The notes: a model not told the origin generated them from the sequence alone. Positions 39,956 to 48,008 are shown, counted from the first letter of the stretch. The stretch is 59,026 nucleotides of DNA from Thermoplasmata archaeon (GCA_023269235.1 JAHFTW010000012.1:1-59026); one strand, 5' to 3'. Numbers and translations: made by a program.

Positions 39956-40789
39956 GTGCGCCAGGAGACGTGGAACGTGGACGGGGAGCGAATCCGCGCG
40001 ACCCATCATGTCCCTGCGGGGCCGGTGCGGGGCGCCCTCGTCGCGACGCATGGCTTCAATTCCGACGCGCGCGAGCTCGCCGGCCTCCCGGCCCACCTCG
40101 CCCGGCACGGCTGGCACGTCCTCGCACTCGACCAGCGCGGCTTTGGCCAATCCGAGGGGGAGCGCGGCTACACCACGGCCGCCCGCGCCGTCGCGGACAT
40201 CCGCTCCGCCCTCGACCGCCTCCCACAACGCCTCCCCCTCGCCCTCGTCGGCCACAGTCTGGGCGCCGCGTACTGCCTGGAGGCCGCCGCCGAGGACGCC
40301 CGCGTCCGCGCCGTCGTCGCCGCGCACCCGGTGGACCGCCTTTTCGACGAGCTCAACCCCCTGGAGCGCGCGGGATACCACGTCGTCGGCCGCATCGCGG
40401 AGGCGCGCCGCCGCAAGGGGCGCCCCGCCGGCACCATCCCGTTCAAGGTGCACTACAAGGACCTCTTCGTGGACCCCGCCGCGGTCGCCCGCGCCAAGAC
40501 GGAGCCGTTCCTGCAGGCGCGCGTCAACCTCGCCAACTACCGCAACGCCCTCGACTTCTCGGCGGCGCGCGCGGCCCACCGCGTCACCGTGCCGGCCCTC
40601 GTCATCTCCTCGTCGCAGGACCGCGTCGTGCGCCCCGCGAGCCACCACCGCGTCTTCGAAGGGTTGCCCGGCCAGGCCACCCTGCTCGAGCACCACGGCG
40701 GCCACTCCTGCTTTGGCGACCTCGACGCCCCCATGCTGCAGGACGCCCTGACCGCGTGGCTCGACGCCCACCTCGAGGCCGCGCCGTGA
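39956..40789 (+). CDS. Alpha/beta-hydrolase, serine aminopeptidase S33/monoacylglycerol-lipase-like
   Basis: A 277-residue alpha/beta-hydrolase starting VRQETWNVDGERIRATHHVP. Seen: VATHGFNSDAR (oxyanion), ALDQRGFGQSEGERG, the nucleophile elbow LVGHSLGAAYC, an acidic residue in ISSSQDRVV, and His in HHGGHSCFGD. This is the hydrolase_4 (lysophospholipase/monoacylglycerol lipase) pattern; lipid esters are likely substrates. GTG 39956 fits the TATA spacing. The stop overlaps the next start (GTGA, 40786-40789), coupling it to a HAD phosphatase. Confidence 0.87.
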   Translation: MRQETWNVDGERIRATHHVPAGPVRGALVATHGFNSDARELAGLPAHLARHGWHVLALDQRGFGQSEGERGYTTAARAVADIRSALDRLPQRLPLALVGHSLGAAYCLEAAAEDARVRAVVAAHPVDRLFDELNPLERAGYHVVGRIAEARRRKGRPAGTIPFKVHYKDLFVDPAAVARAKTEPFLQARVNLANYRNALDFSAARAAHRVTVPALVISSSQDRVVRPASHHRVFEGLPGQATLLEHHGGHSCFGDLDAPMLQDALTAWLDAHLEAAP

Positions 40790-41523
40790 CCCGGGCCCCT
40801 CCCGCCCCCGCGCAAGGCCGCGCCCTGGTGTTCCTCGACTTCGACAACACCATCATCCATGGCGATGCCGGCCCTCTCTTCGGCTGGTACCTCTTCAAGT
40901 GGCGTCGCCACGACCTCGCGGGCCACTTCTGGCGTCGCATGCGCCTGTGGGCTCGCTACATCCCGTACCTCTCCTGGATGGGGGTCCAGGCGGCCCTCTA
41001 CAAGATCCACGCGCGCCGCCGCTCCAGCCTGATCCGCGCGAGCTACAAGGGCCTGCGCGGCGTCGAGGCGCGCCGCTTCTATGGCCTCATGGAGGACTTC
41101 GCCGTGGAGGCCATCGTGCCGCGCCTCTACCCGGAGATGGTGGCGGAGATGCGCCGCCACGCCGAGCAGGGCCGCCGCTGCGTCGTCATCACGACCGGCA
41201 TGGAGGCTCTTGTGCGCAAGGTGCTCGATCATGTGGACCCGCGCATCGACCTCATCGGGTGCCGTCTCCCGGAGCGCAAGGGCAAGCTCACCGGCCGCGT
41301 CGAGGGTCCGCTCTTCGGCCTCGACAAGGCGAACATCCTGGATGCCTACTGCCGCGCCCTCGGCGTGGAGCGGGCGAGCTGCTGGGCCTACTCCGACCAC
41401 TGGTCGGACAAGCAGATGCTGGAGGCGGTCGGCCACCCAGTCGTCGTCAACCCACGCGGCCGCCTGACGCGGCTGGCGCGCCGCAAGGGATGGCAGATGC
41501 TGCGGCCCAAGCTGTCCAGCTGA
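40786..41523 (+). CDS. HAD-superfamily subfamily IB phosphatase
   Basis: A 245-residue HAD hydrolase. Motif I is VFLDFDNTIIHGDA (DxDxT, nucleophile and acid/base Asp), motif II CVVITTGME, and motif III/IV includes GLDKANILDAYC and AYSDHWSDKQMLEAVG. The cap region (KWRRHDLAGHFWRRMRLWARYI) is basic and aromatic, as in IB-type enzymes acting on lipid or serine phosphates. GTG 40786 overlaps the lipase-like gene stop by 4 nt. A lipid-phosphate substrate is plausible from the pairing, but not shown. Confidence 0.85.
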   Translation: MTRAPPAPAQGRALVFLDFDNTIIHGDAGPLFGWYLFKWRRHDLAGHFWRRMRLWARYIPYLSWMGVQAALYKIHARRRSSLIRASYKGLRGVEARRFYGLMEDFAVEAIVPRLYPEMVAEMRRHAEQGRRCVVITTGMEALVRKVLDHVDPRIDLIGCRLPERKGKLTGRVEGPLFGLDKANILDAYCRALGVERASCWAYSDHWSDKQMLEAVGHPVVVNPRGRLTRLARRKGWQMLRPKLSS

Positions 41524-41529
41524 GCCATG

Positions 41530-41535
41530 AAAAAA
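41530..41535 (-). terminator. Oligo-T terminator of the gene at 41579-42145
   Basis: On the minus strand a pyrimidine-rich stretch (CTTCCTTCTCCCTTCCTTCC) 20-50 nt after the stop ends in TTTTTT, the signal archaeal RNA polymerase uses for termination. It lies in the convergent gap after the HAD gene. Confidence 0.5.
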
Positions 41536-41578
41536 CGAGGCGGGGGGAAGGAAGGGAGAAGGAAGACGCTCTGCGTTC

Positions 41579-42145
41579 CTACATGAACAGGTTGCCGTGG
41601 GCCGAGAAGACCATGAACAGCAGCATCGGGATGGTGAGCCAGAAGTTGATGCGGCTCGCCAGTTTCGCCTTCGCGGCGAGGGGGGCGTTCTGGGCCTCCA
41701 TCTTGGTCTTCTCCTCAGCGGCGACGCCCTTGGCGATCTTGACGTTGTTGCCGAGGACGACCTTCTGGGCGGGCCAGATGATGAACCAGACGTTGAACCA
41801 CATGATGATGCCGAGCAGCATGCCAAGGGCGATCGTGAGGCCGCCGCCGGTGGCCATCAGGTAGGCGCCATGGTTGGCGTACAGCTTACCGGCGCCGACG
41901 AAGGGAGCCGAGACGTAGTAGAACAGCCAGAGGCCGAAGACCAGCGTCGCCATGGCTCCCCAGCGGAACCAGAACAGGGCGCGGTACATGAGGTTGGCAC
42001 CGGCCTTCTGGCCGGGGTCGCCGTTGTTGATGGCGAACTTGAACACGGGGGCGTTCGTCAGGTTGAAGAAGAAAAGGTGGCCGATCCAGGTGATGCCGGC
42101 CAGGATGTGCAGGTAGCGCACGATGGTCTCGATTTGAAGAACCAT
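41579..42145 (-). CDS. Urate-oxidase-N (PuuD-like) family membrane protein
   Basis: A 188-residue protein with four or five hydrophobic helices: VRYLHILAGITWIGHLFFFN, ALFWFRWGAMATLVFGLWLF, GGGLTIALGMLLGIIMWFNV and INFWLTIPMLLFMVFS. Conserved His residues in the first and third parts and the WIGHLFFFNL pattern match the urate_ox_N (PuuD) domain family of probable haem-binding membrane proteins. The cytochrome c part of true urate hydroxylases is absent, so urate oxidation is not implied. ATG 42145 lies 27 nt from TTTGAAATA (minus strand, 42168-42176). Confidence 0.7.
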   Translation of the reverse strand: MVLQIETIVRYLHILAGITWIGHLFFFNLTNAPVFKFAINNGDPGQKAGANLMYRALFWFRWGAMATLVFGLWLFYYVSAPFVGAGKLYANHGAYLMATGGGLTIALGMLLGIIMWFNVWFIIWPAQKVVLGNNVKIAKGVAAEEKTKMEAQNAPLAAKAKLASRINFWLTIPMLLFMVFSAHGNLFM

Positions 42146-42167
42146 GGGGTCGGCCAAAGCCGTCCGC

Positions 42168-42176
42168 TATTTCAAA
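42168..42176 (-). promoter_or_regulatory. TATA-like box of the PuuD-like gene
   Basis: TTTGAAATA on the minus strand, centred 27 nt before ATG 42145; it overlaps the stop codon region of the next gene upstream. Confidence 0.55.
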
Positions 42177-42573
42177 GTGCAGACACCGCTCCCGGGAAGA
42201 CGGCTTGCAGGGTCCCGGCCCAAAGAGGACCCAATTCATGGTGGAAGACCGGATAGGTGGCGGCGGCGGACGCCTCCAGGTCCACCGTCGCGCGTCGCAC
42301 AGCTTCCAGGAGGACGCCGGGCTCCTCGTCCGCCTCGACGAGGAAACCGCGCGGCAGGCGGCTCACCTTGACCTCCCTGAGCGCGTCGAGGCTGGTCTGG
42401 AGGATCCGTTCCAGGCTGCGGCCGAGGTCGCCGCCGAGCCAGGCCGCGTAGCGGACGGGGACGACCACCTTCGACGGAGGCAGGGCGCTGGCTGGCGGCA
42501 GGCGGGTGGGATGAGGGGCAGTCGGGCGCTTGGCCTTCGGGGTGGCGGGTTTGGCCATGCGGGGGGATGGCAT
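42172..42573 (-). CDS. Hypothetical protein with basic N terminus
   Basis: About 133 residues. A Pro/Lys/Ala-rich start (MAKPATPKAKRPTAPHPTRL) leads to a compact part with KVVVPVRYAAWLGGDLGRSL, LREVKVSRLPRGFLVEADE and EAVRRATVDLEASAAAT, ending FHHELGPLWAGTLQAVFPGA. It has mixed alpha/beta character and no membrane helix. I know no family. The start could be ATG 42573 or 42558. It follows the thioredoxin-fold gene by 83 bp on the same strand and is likely in its transcript. Confidence 0.6.
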   Translation of the reverse strand: MPSPRMAKPATPKAKRPTAPHPTRLPPASALPPSKVVVPVRYAAWLGGDLGRSLERILQTSLDALREVKVSRLPRGFLVEADEEPGVLLEAVRRATVDLEASAAATYPVFHHELGPLWAGTLQAVFPGAVSAL

Positions 42574-42656
42574 GGCGAGGCGTGAGCCTTCGCGGGGGAG
42601 AAGCAAGCTCGCGCAGGCCTTGGCCTGGACCATGGCCCACGCCTTGGCCGGTTCGG

Positions 42657-43262
42657 CTACAAGCGGGGAGGCATCGTGGCCCCGGTGAGCCGTGCGGAAA
42701 GCCATTCCAGGCCGTCGATGCCGCGGAACGCCTCGCCGCCGTGCCGCAGGAACGGGACGTCGCACGCCTCCTCGGACAGGGCTTGCTGCGTGTTGGCCTC
42801 CAAGCGTGCGTCGAGGCTGGCGTCCCCCACGCGGTCGAGGCCGGGGAGGCCGACCTTGCGCGCGAGCGCCAGGACCTTGGCGTGGTCGGTCGGGTCCATC
42901 CCTTCGCGCCGCACGGCGAGGTGCATCGTCTCCATCCAGCGCGCTTCCCAGTCTCCGCCCGCGTCCTGGGCAAGGAGGTGGACCTTGTGCGCGGTCTGGT
43001 CCACAGGGGCGTGGCGGTGTGGCGCCGCGAACGGGATGCCATGTGCCTGCGCCCACCGTTCCGCGTCGGCATAGTTGTACTTCAGGACAAGCGGCGGCGA
43101 GCCGCCGGCCTCCGCGCCCTGGAGCGCCATCAAACGACGATAGAGCACCGGCGTCCAGCGGACCTTCAGGCCCGGGAACCGTTCCGGCTTCGTCGCGAGG
43201 AGATGCCACGCGAAGTACGCCGTCGGCTGCGGGAAGGTGAAGTAGAGCGCGACGTCGGCCAC
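42657..43262 (-). CDS. DsbA/2-hydroxychromene-2-carboxylate isomerase-like thioredoxin-fold protein
   Basis: A 201-residue protein starting VADVALYFTFPQPTAYFAWH, with LKYNYADAERWAQAHGIPFA and a helical insertion, ending ACDVPFLRHGGEAFRGIDGLEWL. The cis-Pro-containing GVP-like strand (CDVPFL) and the insertion match the HCCA isomerase/DsbA kappa-GST group. The N-terminal CxxC of true DsbA oxidoreductases is missing, which favours a glutathione-type or non-redox role. GTG 43262 lies 26 nt from CTTGAAATC (minus strand, 43284-43292). Confidence 0.7.
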   Translation of the reverse strand: MADVALYFTFPQPTAYFAWHLLATKPERFPGLKVRWTPVLYRRLMALQGAEAGGSPPLVLKYNYADAERWAQAHGIPFAAPHRHAPVDQTAHKVHLLAQDAGGDWEARWMETMHLAVRREGMDPTDHAKVLALARKVGLPGLDRVGDASLDARLEANTQQALSEEACDVPFLRHGGEAFRGIDGLEWLSARLTGATMPPRL

Positions 43263-43283
43263 GCGACTGGGACGAACGCGCAG

Positions 43284-43292
43284 GATTTCAAG
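43284..43292 (-). promoter_or_regulatory. TATA-like box of the DsbA/HCCA-isomerase-like gene
   Basis: CTTGAAATC on the minus strand, centred 26 nt before GTG 43262. Confidence 0.5.
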
Positions 43293-43295
43293 CGG

Positions 43296-43943
43296 TCAGA
43301 CGCAGGAAGTCCTCGGCCCATCCTTGCTCGTCAGCGTCGTCCAGCCGGCGGCCGTCGCCCCCGAATACAGCGTGGCGGTCCAGCATCCCCCGCCGTCCGA
43401 GGTGCGCACGGTCACGGTAATCCCGATGGCGCGGTCGGCTTGGACCTCCAGGGTGCCGTCCTTTGGGTCGGGCTCGATGCTCCAGGGGTCGTAGCGGAAG
43501 GTCTGGCAGGTCGGCTTCGTGAGGTTGAGGACGCGCTCGCTGCTCGAGGATGCCGCGGCCACGAGCTGCACGACATCGCCTCGGTCGGAGGTGACAAGGG
43601 TTGTCGGGGCCTGCCTGTCCCAGGCGCCACCCCAATCCTCGGCCGAGAGGCAGCGGTCGAGATGCGGGAACGGGACCCCGATCCGGCCAGCGCCGTCGGT
43701 CGTCACGAGGAGATGGACCGCCAGTGGCTCGCCGCAGCCGTAACTGACCTGCCGCCAGCCCTCGGGGCAGCAGACTTTGCTGCTTGAGGTGCCGCACGTC
43801 GGCGTCGCCGTGGAAGAGGACGAAGAGGCGGAGCTGGTGGATGTTGCCACGCCGTCCGGTTCGGAGGGTGCGCCTGCGTGCGGGTCCAGCCGGATGCAGC
43901 CGGAAAGGATGGCCAGGAGCCCCAGCGTCAGCAACAGGCGCAT
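43296..43943 (-). CDS. Secreted lipoprotein, Cys-containing, unknown function
   Basis: A 215-residue protein: signal MRLLLTLGLLAILSGC with a lipobox-like LSGC, a Ser/Thr-rich spacer (TSTSSASSSSSTATPT), and a Cys-containing domain (CGTSSSKVCCPEGWRQVSYG, HLDRCLSAEDW, KPTCQTFRYDPW, GGCWTATLYSG). It probably acts outside the cell on a lipid anchor, with disulfides. No enzymatic motif is recognised. ATG 43943 is chosen; GTG 43955 four codons upstream is possible. No clear promoter is seen in the 56-bp gap after purQ. Confidence 0.7.
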   Translation of the reverse strand: MRLLLTLGLLAILSGCIRLDPHAGAPSEPDGVATSTSSASSSSSTATPTCGTSSSKVCCPEGWRQVSYGCGEPLAVHLLVTTDGAGRIGVPFPHLDRCLSAEDWGGAWDRQAPTTLVTSDRGDVVQLVAAASSSSERVLNLTKPTCQTFRYDPWSIEPDPKDGTLEVQADRAIGITVTVRTSDGGGCWTATLYSGATAAGWTTLTSKDGPRTSCV

Positions 43944-43999
43944 GCCGCCCGCCACGCTGGCCCAAGGCATCACGGTTGCGGAACCGTCGGGCAGCCGCC

Positions 44000-44848
44000 C
44001 TACAGTTTCTTCGTCTGGTAGTCCACGATGCTGTCGAAGATGGCGCGACCGTCGCCGACGTCCCAGCCGAGGCCGGCGTCGAGGCCAGTGCGGGTCCAGT
44101 CGGGGTGGCCGTGGCGCCAGAAGACACGCTCCGGGTGCGGCATCATGCCCATCACGGTGCCCTCGGGGTTGCAGACGCCGGCGATGGCGTGCGGCGCGCC
44201 ATTGGGGCTCCACGGGTACTTCGGGGCGGCAGAGCCGTCAGGGTCCGTGTACGTGAACACGATCTGGTCCTGGTCGGCGAGTCGCTTGTAGTCGGCCTCG
44301 GAGGCCATGAGGAACTTGCCCTCGGCGTGGCTGCTGATGACGGTGCGGACCTCGCCGCCACGGATGCGGCCCGTGAACTTGCAGTTGCCCCTGTTGACGT
44401 GGCGCAGCAGGCTCGGGCGGCACTCGTAGTGACCGGAGTCGTTGAGGTTCAAAACGGCGGTCGGCAGCTCAGTCATCGGCGTCTTCCTCTCCATGCTGGG
44501 AAGCACGCCGAGCTCGACCATGATCTGGAAGCCGTTGCAGATGCCCAGCATGGGCTTGCCGGCCTTGATGAACTCCTTCAGCTCAGGCGTGAGCTTGGAT
44601 TTCATGCGGGCGGCGAGGATGGCGCCGGCGCGGATGTAGTCCCCCGCCGAGAACCCGCCCGCGATCCACAGGCCATCGTAGTCGGACAGTTTGCGGCGCT
44701 CGGACTGGATGACGTCGTCCCCAGTGAGCTGCTTGAGGTGGACGATCTCCGCGTTCACGCCGACGTCGCGCATGCAGCGCGCCGACTCCTCCTCGGAGTT
44801 CGTGCCCTCGATGCGCAGGACAGCCCACGTGATGTCCTTCTTGTTCAT
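44000..44848 (-). CDS. purQ: Phosphoribosylformylglycinamidine synthase subunit PurQ
   Basis: A 282-residue class I glutamine amidotransferase that supplies ammonia to PurL. Seen: AVLRIEGTNSEEES, the IAGGFSAGDYIRAGAI oxyanion region, the nucleophile LGICNGFQIMVELG (Cys), ISSHAEGKF, and the C-terminal His-x-Glu in MMPHPERVF. It is about 50 residues longer than the shortest bacterial PurQ, as in many archaea. ATG 44848 has GAGGTG 8 nt upstream, a good SD. It is separated from purL by repeat R3 instead of the usual tight junction, and may have its own promoter. Confidence 0.96.
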   Translation of the reverse strand: MNKKDITWAVLRIEGTNSEEESARCMRDVGVNAEIVHLKQLTGDDVIQSERRKLSDYDGLWIAGGFSAGDYIRAGAILAARMKSKLTPELKEFIKAGKPMLGICNGFQIMVELGVLPSMERKTPMTELPTAVLNLNDSGHYECRPSLLRHVNRGNCKFTGRIRGGEVRTVISSHAEGKFLMASEADYKRLADQDQIVFTYTDPDGSAAPKYPWSPNGAPHAIAGVCNPEGTVMGMMPHPERVFWRHGHPDWTRTGLDAGLGWDVGDGRAIFDSIVDYQTKKL

Positions 44849-44873
44849 GCGGGCACCTCTGCGGCTGCCTCAA

Positions 44874-45005
44874 ACACAGATTGAGCAGATGATTTCAAGG
44901 CCAAACCGGGTCGGCCATCTGCTTCATTTACAAGCGGCTGCGCGACAATGCAACAGATGCCCTCTGCATGCCTGTCATGGCCAAATGAATCTGCGAAATC
45001 TGCGT
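44874..45005. repeat. Dispersed inverted-repeat element, copy R3 (132 bp)
   Basis: Left end ACACAGATTGAGCAGATG; the right end read backwards is ACGCAGATTTCGCAGATT. It is shorter than R1 and R2 but has the same termini. It occupies the gap between purL and purQ within the purine gene run. Its left end begins about 26 nt upstream of the purQ start. Confidence 0.7.
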
Positions 45006-45023
45006 CCTGGGAGTCGCGAGTGT

Positions 45024-47663
45024 TCAAGCGGACACCCCCATGAGCTTCGGCATGGCGTCGCGCCATGCGGCGCGGCACGCCTCGACGCCGACCTGGATGA
45101 GCGGCTTGGAGCCGTCCACGATGGTGACGGTGGGTTCGCGCACGACCTCGCCGAGTGGGTAGCACAGGCCCTTGACGACGGGCTTGTCGAAGAGCGCCAG
45201 GAATGCCTGCTCTTTCGCGGCGGGGACCTCGACGATCCAGCGCGAGTTCGACTCGGAGAACAGCTTGTGGTCGCTGCGCATCGGGCCGGGCTGGAGGTTG
45301 CGCTCGTCGCCGAAGGCACCCAAGGGGGCGAGGTCGGCTTTGGCACCGAGCTTGCCGGCGAAGGCCATCTCGGCCAGCGCGACCGCGATGCCGCCCTCGG
45401 AGCAGTCGTGCGCGGCGCGGACAAGGCCCTTCTCGATGGCGGTGACGACGAGGTCGGCCGAGACCGCGAGGATCTCGGGGTCGGTCTGCGGGACGCGCTC
45501 GCCCTTCGACTTCTTCATGGACTCGAGGTAGAGCGAGCCGCCGAGGTCGCGGTACGTGTGGCCGACGAGGTAGAGCTTGTCGCCCGCCTTCTTCAGGTCC
45601 ATCGTGGTCGCGTGCTCGAAGTTGCTGAGGATGCCGCAGCCCATGACGGTCGGCGTCGGCGGGATGGGGCCAGTCGGGCCTTGGTTGTAGAGGCTGATGT
45701 TGCCGGACGCGAACGGGATATTGAGCGCGCGGGCCATCGTGCCAAGGCCGCGAGCGGACTCGGAGAGCTCCCACATCCGCTCCGGCTTCTCGGGGTTGCC
45801 GAAGTTGAGGTTGTCAAGAATGCTGCTCAGGCGCGCGCCGACGGCGGCGAGGTTGCGCACGGTCTCGTCCACGGCGGAGGCGGCGCCCCAGAACGGGTCG
45901 CGCAGGCAGTAGTTCGGGTTGACGTCGCTGCTGAGCGCAAGGCCCTTCTTGCTAGTCGGGACCGGCTTGAGGACGGCGGCGTCGCCGGGGCCCTCGCTGC
46001 CGATGACGCCCTGCAGCGGCTTGAGGACGGTGTTGGCGCGCACCTCGTGGTCGTACTGCCGGATGACCCACTCCTTCGACATGACGTTGGGGTGGGCGAG
46101 CATCCAAAGGAGCGTCTGGCTGAGGTCCTTCGGTTGCTCGAACGTGAGCCAGTCCTGGCGGTTGATCGTCGGCGCCTTCATGGGGCGGTCGTAGACGGGG
46201 CCGCCCGTGCTGAAGCTGAGGTCGAACTCGAGGACCTTGGTGCCCTTGTAGCGGACGCGGTTCACTTTCTCCTTGATGACCTTCCCCACCACGGCGGCGG
46301 GGACGTCCCACTTCTTCGCGATCTGCAGGATGCGCTCGACCTGGGCCGGCTTCGCGGTCACCATCATCCGCTCTTGCGACTCGGACACCCAAATTTCCCA
46401 CGGCGCCATCGTCGGCACCTTGAGCGGCACGGCGTCGAGCTGGATCTCGCAGCCGAAGCCGGCATCGTAGGCCAGCTCGCCTGCGACGCAGCTGAGGCCG
46501 CCGCCGCCGAAGTCCTTGCAGCCGGTGACGAGCTTGTCCGCGATGAGCTCGAGCGTGACGTGGATGAGGGGTTCCTTGAGGATGGCGTCGCCCACCTGGA
46601 CGGCGCTGCGGCTGGCTTCCTCGGAGGCCTCGCTGAGCTCCTCGCTCGCGAACGCGACGCCGTGGATGCCGTCGCGGCCGGTCGGGTTGCCGAGGTAGAC
46701 GAAAACGTCGCCCACGCCGCCAGCCTTGCTGTGCGTGAGGGCATCCTTGTGCAGGATGCCGACGCAGCCGACGTTGACGAGGCAGTTGCCGGTGTAGCCG
46801 GGATGGAACGTGATGCCGCCGGCCACCGTGGGGATGCCGACGCGGTTGCCGTAGTCGCGGATGCCCTCGATGACGCCCGACAGAAGGAAGCGCGGGTGCT
46901 TGACGCCGGGCGGAAGCTTGTCGAGAGGCGTGTCGAGGGGGCCGAAGAAGAGCGGGTCGAGGAGGGCGACGGGCTGGGCGCCCATGCAGACGACGTCGCG
47001 GATGACGCCGCCAATGCCGGTGGCCGCGCCGCCGTACGGTTCGATGGCGGACGGGTGATTGTGCGACTCCAGCTTGGGGGAGTAGTACCAGTCGCCGTCG
47101 AAGGGAAGCACGCCGGCGTCCTCGCGGCAGATGAGCTGCTCCTCCGCGATGCCGTACACGTACTTCTTCAGGATGGGCTTGGAGGACTTGTAGCAACAGT
47201 GCTCCGACCAGGCCTGGCCCAGTGCCTCCATCTCGACGTCCGTGGGGTCGCGGCCCTTGCTCTGGAAGTAGCCGCGCGCGGAGTGCATCTCAGCCAGACT
47301 GAGGCGGATGCCCATCGCCTTCGAGCAGGCGACCAGCTCGTCATCCGACATGGCGTCGAGGTCGAAGGTGCGCAGCGGGAAGCCGACGTCCTGCTTCTTG
47401 ACGTGGCGCTCCCACGTCGGGGCGCCCGCGGTGGCCTTGCCGGCCGGCTTGGAGGCCGTCTTGCCGGCTTTTGCGGGGGCGGCCGCTTTCACCTTCTTGA
47501 TGATGCTCTGCTTGAACGGCTTGCGCGCCGGGCGCTTGCCGGCGAGCGGGACCGTGCGAGCCGGGCCCTTCGCGGCGACCTTGGCGACGGCGACTTTGCG
47601 CTGCTGGTTCGCCTTCTTGGTGAGCTTGTCCCCTTTGTTGCGGCGCACGCTAGCGGAGTGCAT
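45024..47663 (-). CDS. purL: Phosphoribosylformylglycinamidine synthase PurL with lysine-rich N-terminal tail
   Basis: About 879 residues. From about residue 85 it is a full small-type PurL (FGAM synthase, purine step 4): LGQAWSEHCCYKSSKP, HNHPSAIEPYGGAATGIGG, DVVCMGAQPVALLDP, TVAGGITFHPGYTGN, KDFGGGGLSC, and in the second half LALSSDVNPNYCLRDPFWG, MWELSESARGLG, FASGNISLYNQ and AAHDCSEGGIAVALAE. The first 80 residues are an unusual basic tail (KKANQQRKVAVAKVAAKG, KVKAAAPAKAGKTASKPAGK) resembling histone H1. The start ATG 47663 overlaps the purS stop by one base (TGATG), so this tail is translated if that coupling holds; ATG codons nearer the core are alternatives. Confidence 0.95.
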   Translation of the reverse strand: MHSASVRRNKGDKLTKKANQQRKVAVAKVAAKGPARTVPLAGKRPARKPFKQSIIKKVKAAAPAKAGKTASKPAGKATAGAPTWERHVKKQDVGFPLRTFDLDAMSDDELVACSKAMGIRLSLAEMHSARGYFQSKGRDPTDVEMEALGQAWSEHCCYKSSKPILKKYVYGIAEEQLICREDAGVLPFDGDWYYSPKLESHNHPSAIEPYGGAATGIGGVIRDVVCMGAQPVALLDPLFFGPLDTPLDKLPPGVKHPRFLLSGVIEGIRDYGNRVGIPTVAGGITFHPGYTGNCLVNVGCVGILHKDALTHSKAGGVGDVFVYLGNPTGRDGIHGVAFASEELSEASEEASRSAVQVGDAILKEPLIHVTLELIADKLVTGCKDFGGGGLSCVAGELAYDAGFGCEIQLDAVPLKVPTMAPWEIWVSESQERMMVTAKPAQVERILQIAKKWDVPAAVVGKVIKEKVNRVRYKGTKVLEFDLSFSTGGPVYDRPMKAPTINRQDWLTFEQPKDLSQTLLWMLAHPNVMSKEWVIRQYDHEVRANTVLKPLQGVIGSEGPGDAAVLKPVPTSKKGLALSSDVNPNYCLRDPFWGAASAVDETVRNLAAVGARLSSILDNLNFGNPEKPERMWELSESARGLGTMARALNIPFASGNISLYNQGPTGPIPPTPTVMGCGILSNFEHATTMDLKKAGDKLYLVGHTYRDLGGSLYLESMKKSKGERVPQTDPEILAVSADLVVTAIEKGLVRAAHDCSEGGIAVALAEMAFAGKLGAKADLAPLGAFGDERNLQPGPMRSDHKLFSESNSRWIVEVPAAKEQAFLALFDKPVVKGLCYPLGEVVREPTVTIVDGSKPLIQVGVEACRAAWRDAMPKLMGVSA

Positions 47664-47905
47664 CACTCCACCTTGATGGTGTAGTCGTGGATGACTGGGT
47701 TCGTGAGGAGGCGGCGGCACATCGCGTCCACCTGCTCCTTGGCCTTGTCCTTGGACTTGGTGGCGAGCTCGATGGTCCAGACGCGCGTCGTGTGCGCGGC
47801 GACCACGCCGTCGAAGCCGAGAAGCTGCAGCGCCTTCAGGGTGTTGTTGCCCTCGGGGTCGGAGATGCCGGGCTTGAGGTGGACGGTGACGTGGGCCTTG
47901 ACCAT
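47663..47905 (-). CDS. purS: Phosphoribosylformylglycinamidine synthase subunit PurS
   Basis: An 80-residue protein: MVKAHVTVHLKPGISDPEGN, TLKALQLLGFDGVVAAHTTR and AMCRRLLTNPVIHDYTIKVE. This is the complete PurS fold that bridges PurL and PurQ. It is first in the purine run purS-purL-purQ. ATG 47905 matches the family start; reading further up only gives a non-family Arg-rich stretch. An A/T box CCTATACC (minus strand, near 47938-47945) lies about 36 nt upstream, so a leader of about 10 nt is likely. A perfect palindrome lies beyond it. Confidence 0.95.
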   Translation of the reverse strand: MVKAHVTVHLKPGISDPEGNNTLKALQLLGFDGVVAAHTTRVWTIELATKSKDKAKEQVDAMCRRLLTNPVIHDYTIKVE

Positions 47906-47952
47906 GGGACTTCGCCGAATCTGACGAGCCCGGGCCGGGGTATAGGCTTGCC

Positions 47953-47968
47953 TTCGCACCGGTGCGAA
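47953..47968. promoter_or_regulatory. Perfect 16-bp palindrome, possible operator
   Basis: TTCGCACCGGTGCGAA is perfectly self-complementary. It lies in the 103-bp divergent gap between purS (minus) and an HTH-10 regulator gene (plus), about 10 bp from the TATACC-like box of purS. Position and symmetry suit a dimeric regulator. Confidence 0.5.
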
Positions 47969-48008
47969 AATCCAGAAAGGCCAAGAGGCGCGACCCCCTG
48001 GGCTGAGC

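Noticed and set aside
41579-42145. Annotation as a urate hydroxylase
   Set aside because: Only the N-terminal membrane domain type is present; the cytochrome c domain and purine-catabolism neighbours are missing.
42657-43262. Annotation as a disulfide oxidoreductase DsbA
   Set aside because: No CxxC motif is present at the N terminus, so a redox function is not supported.
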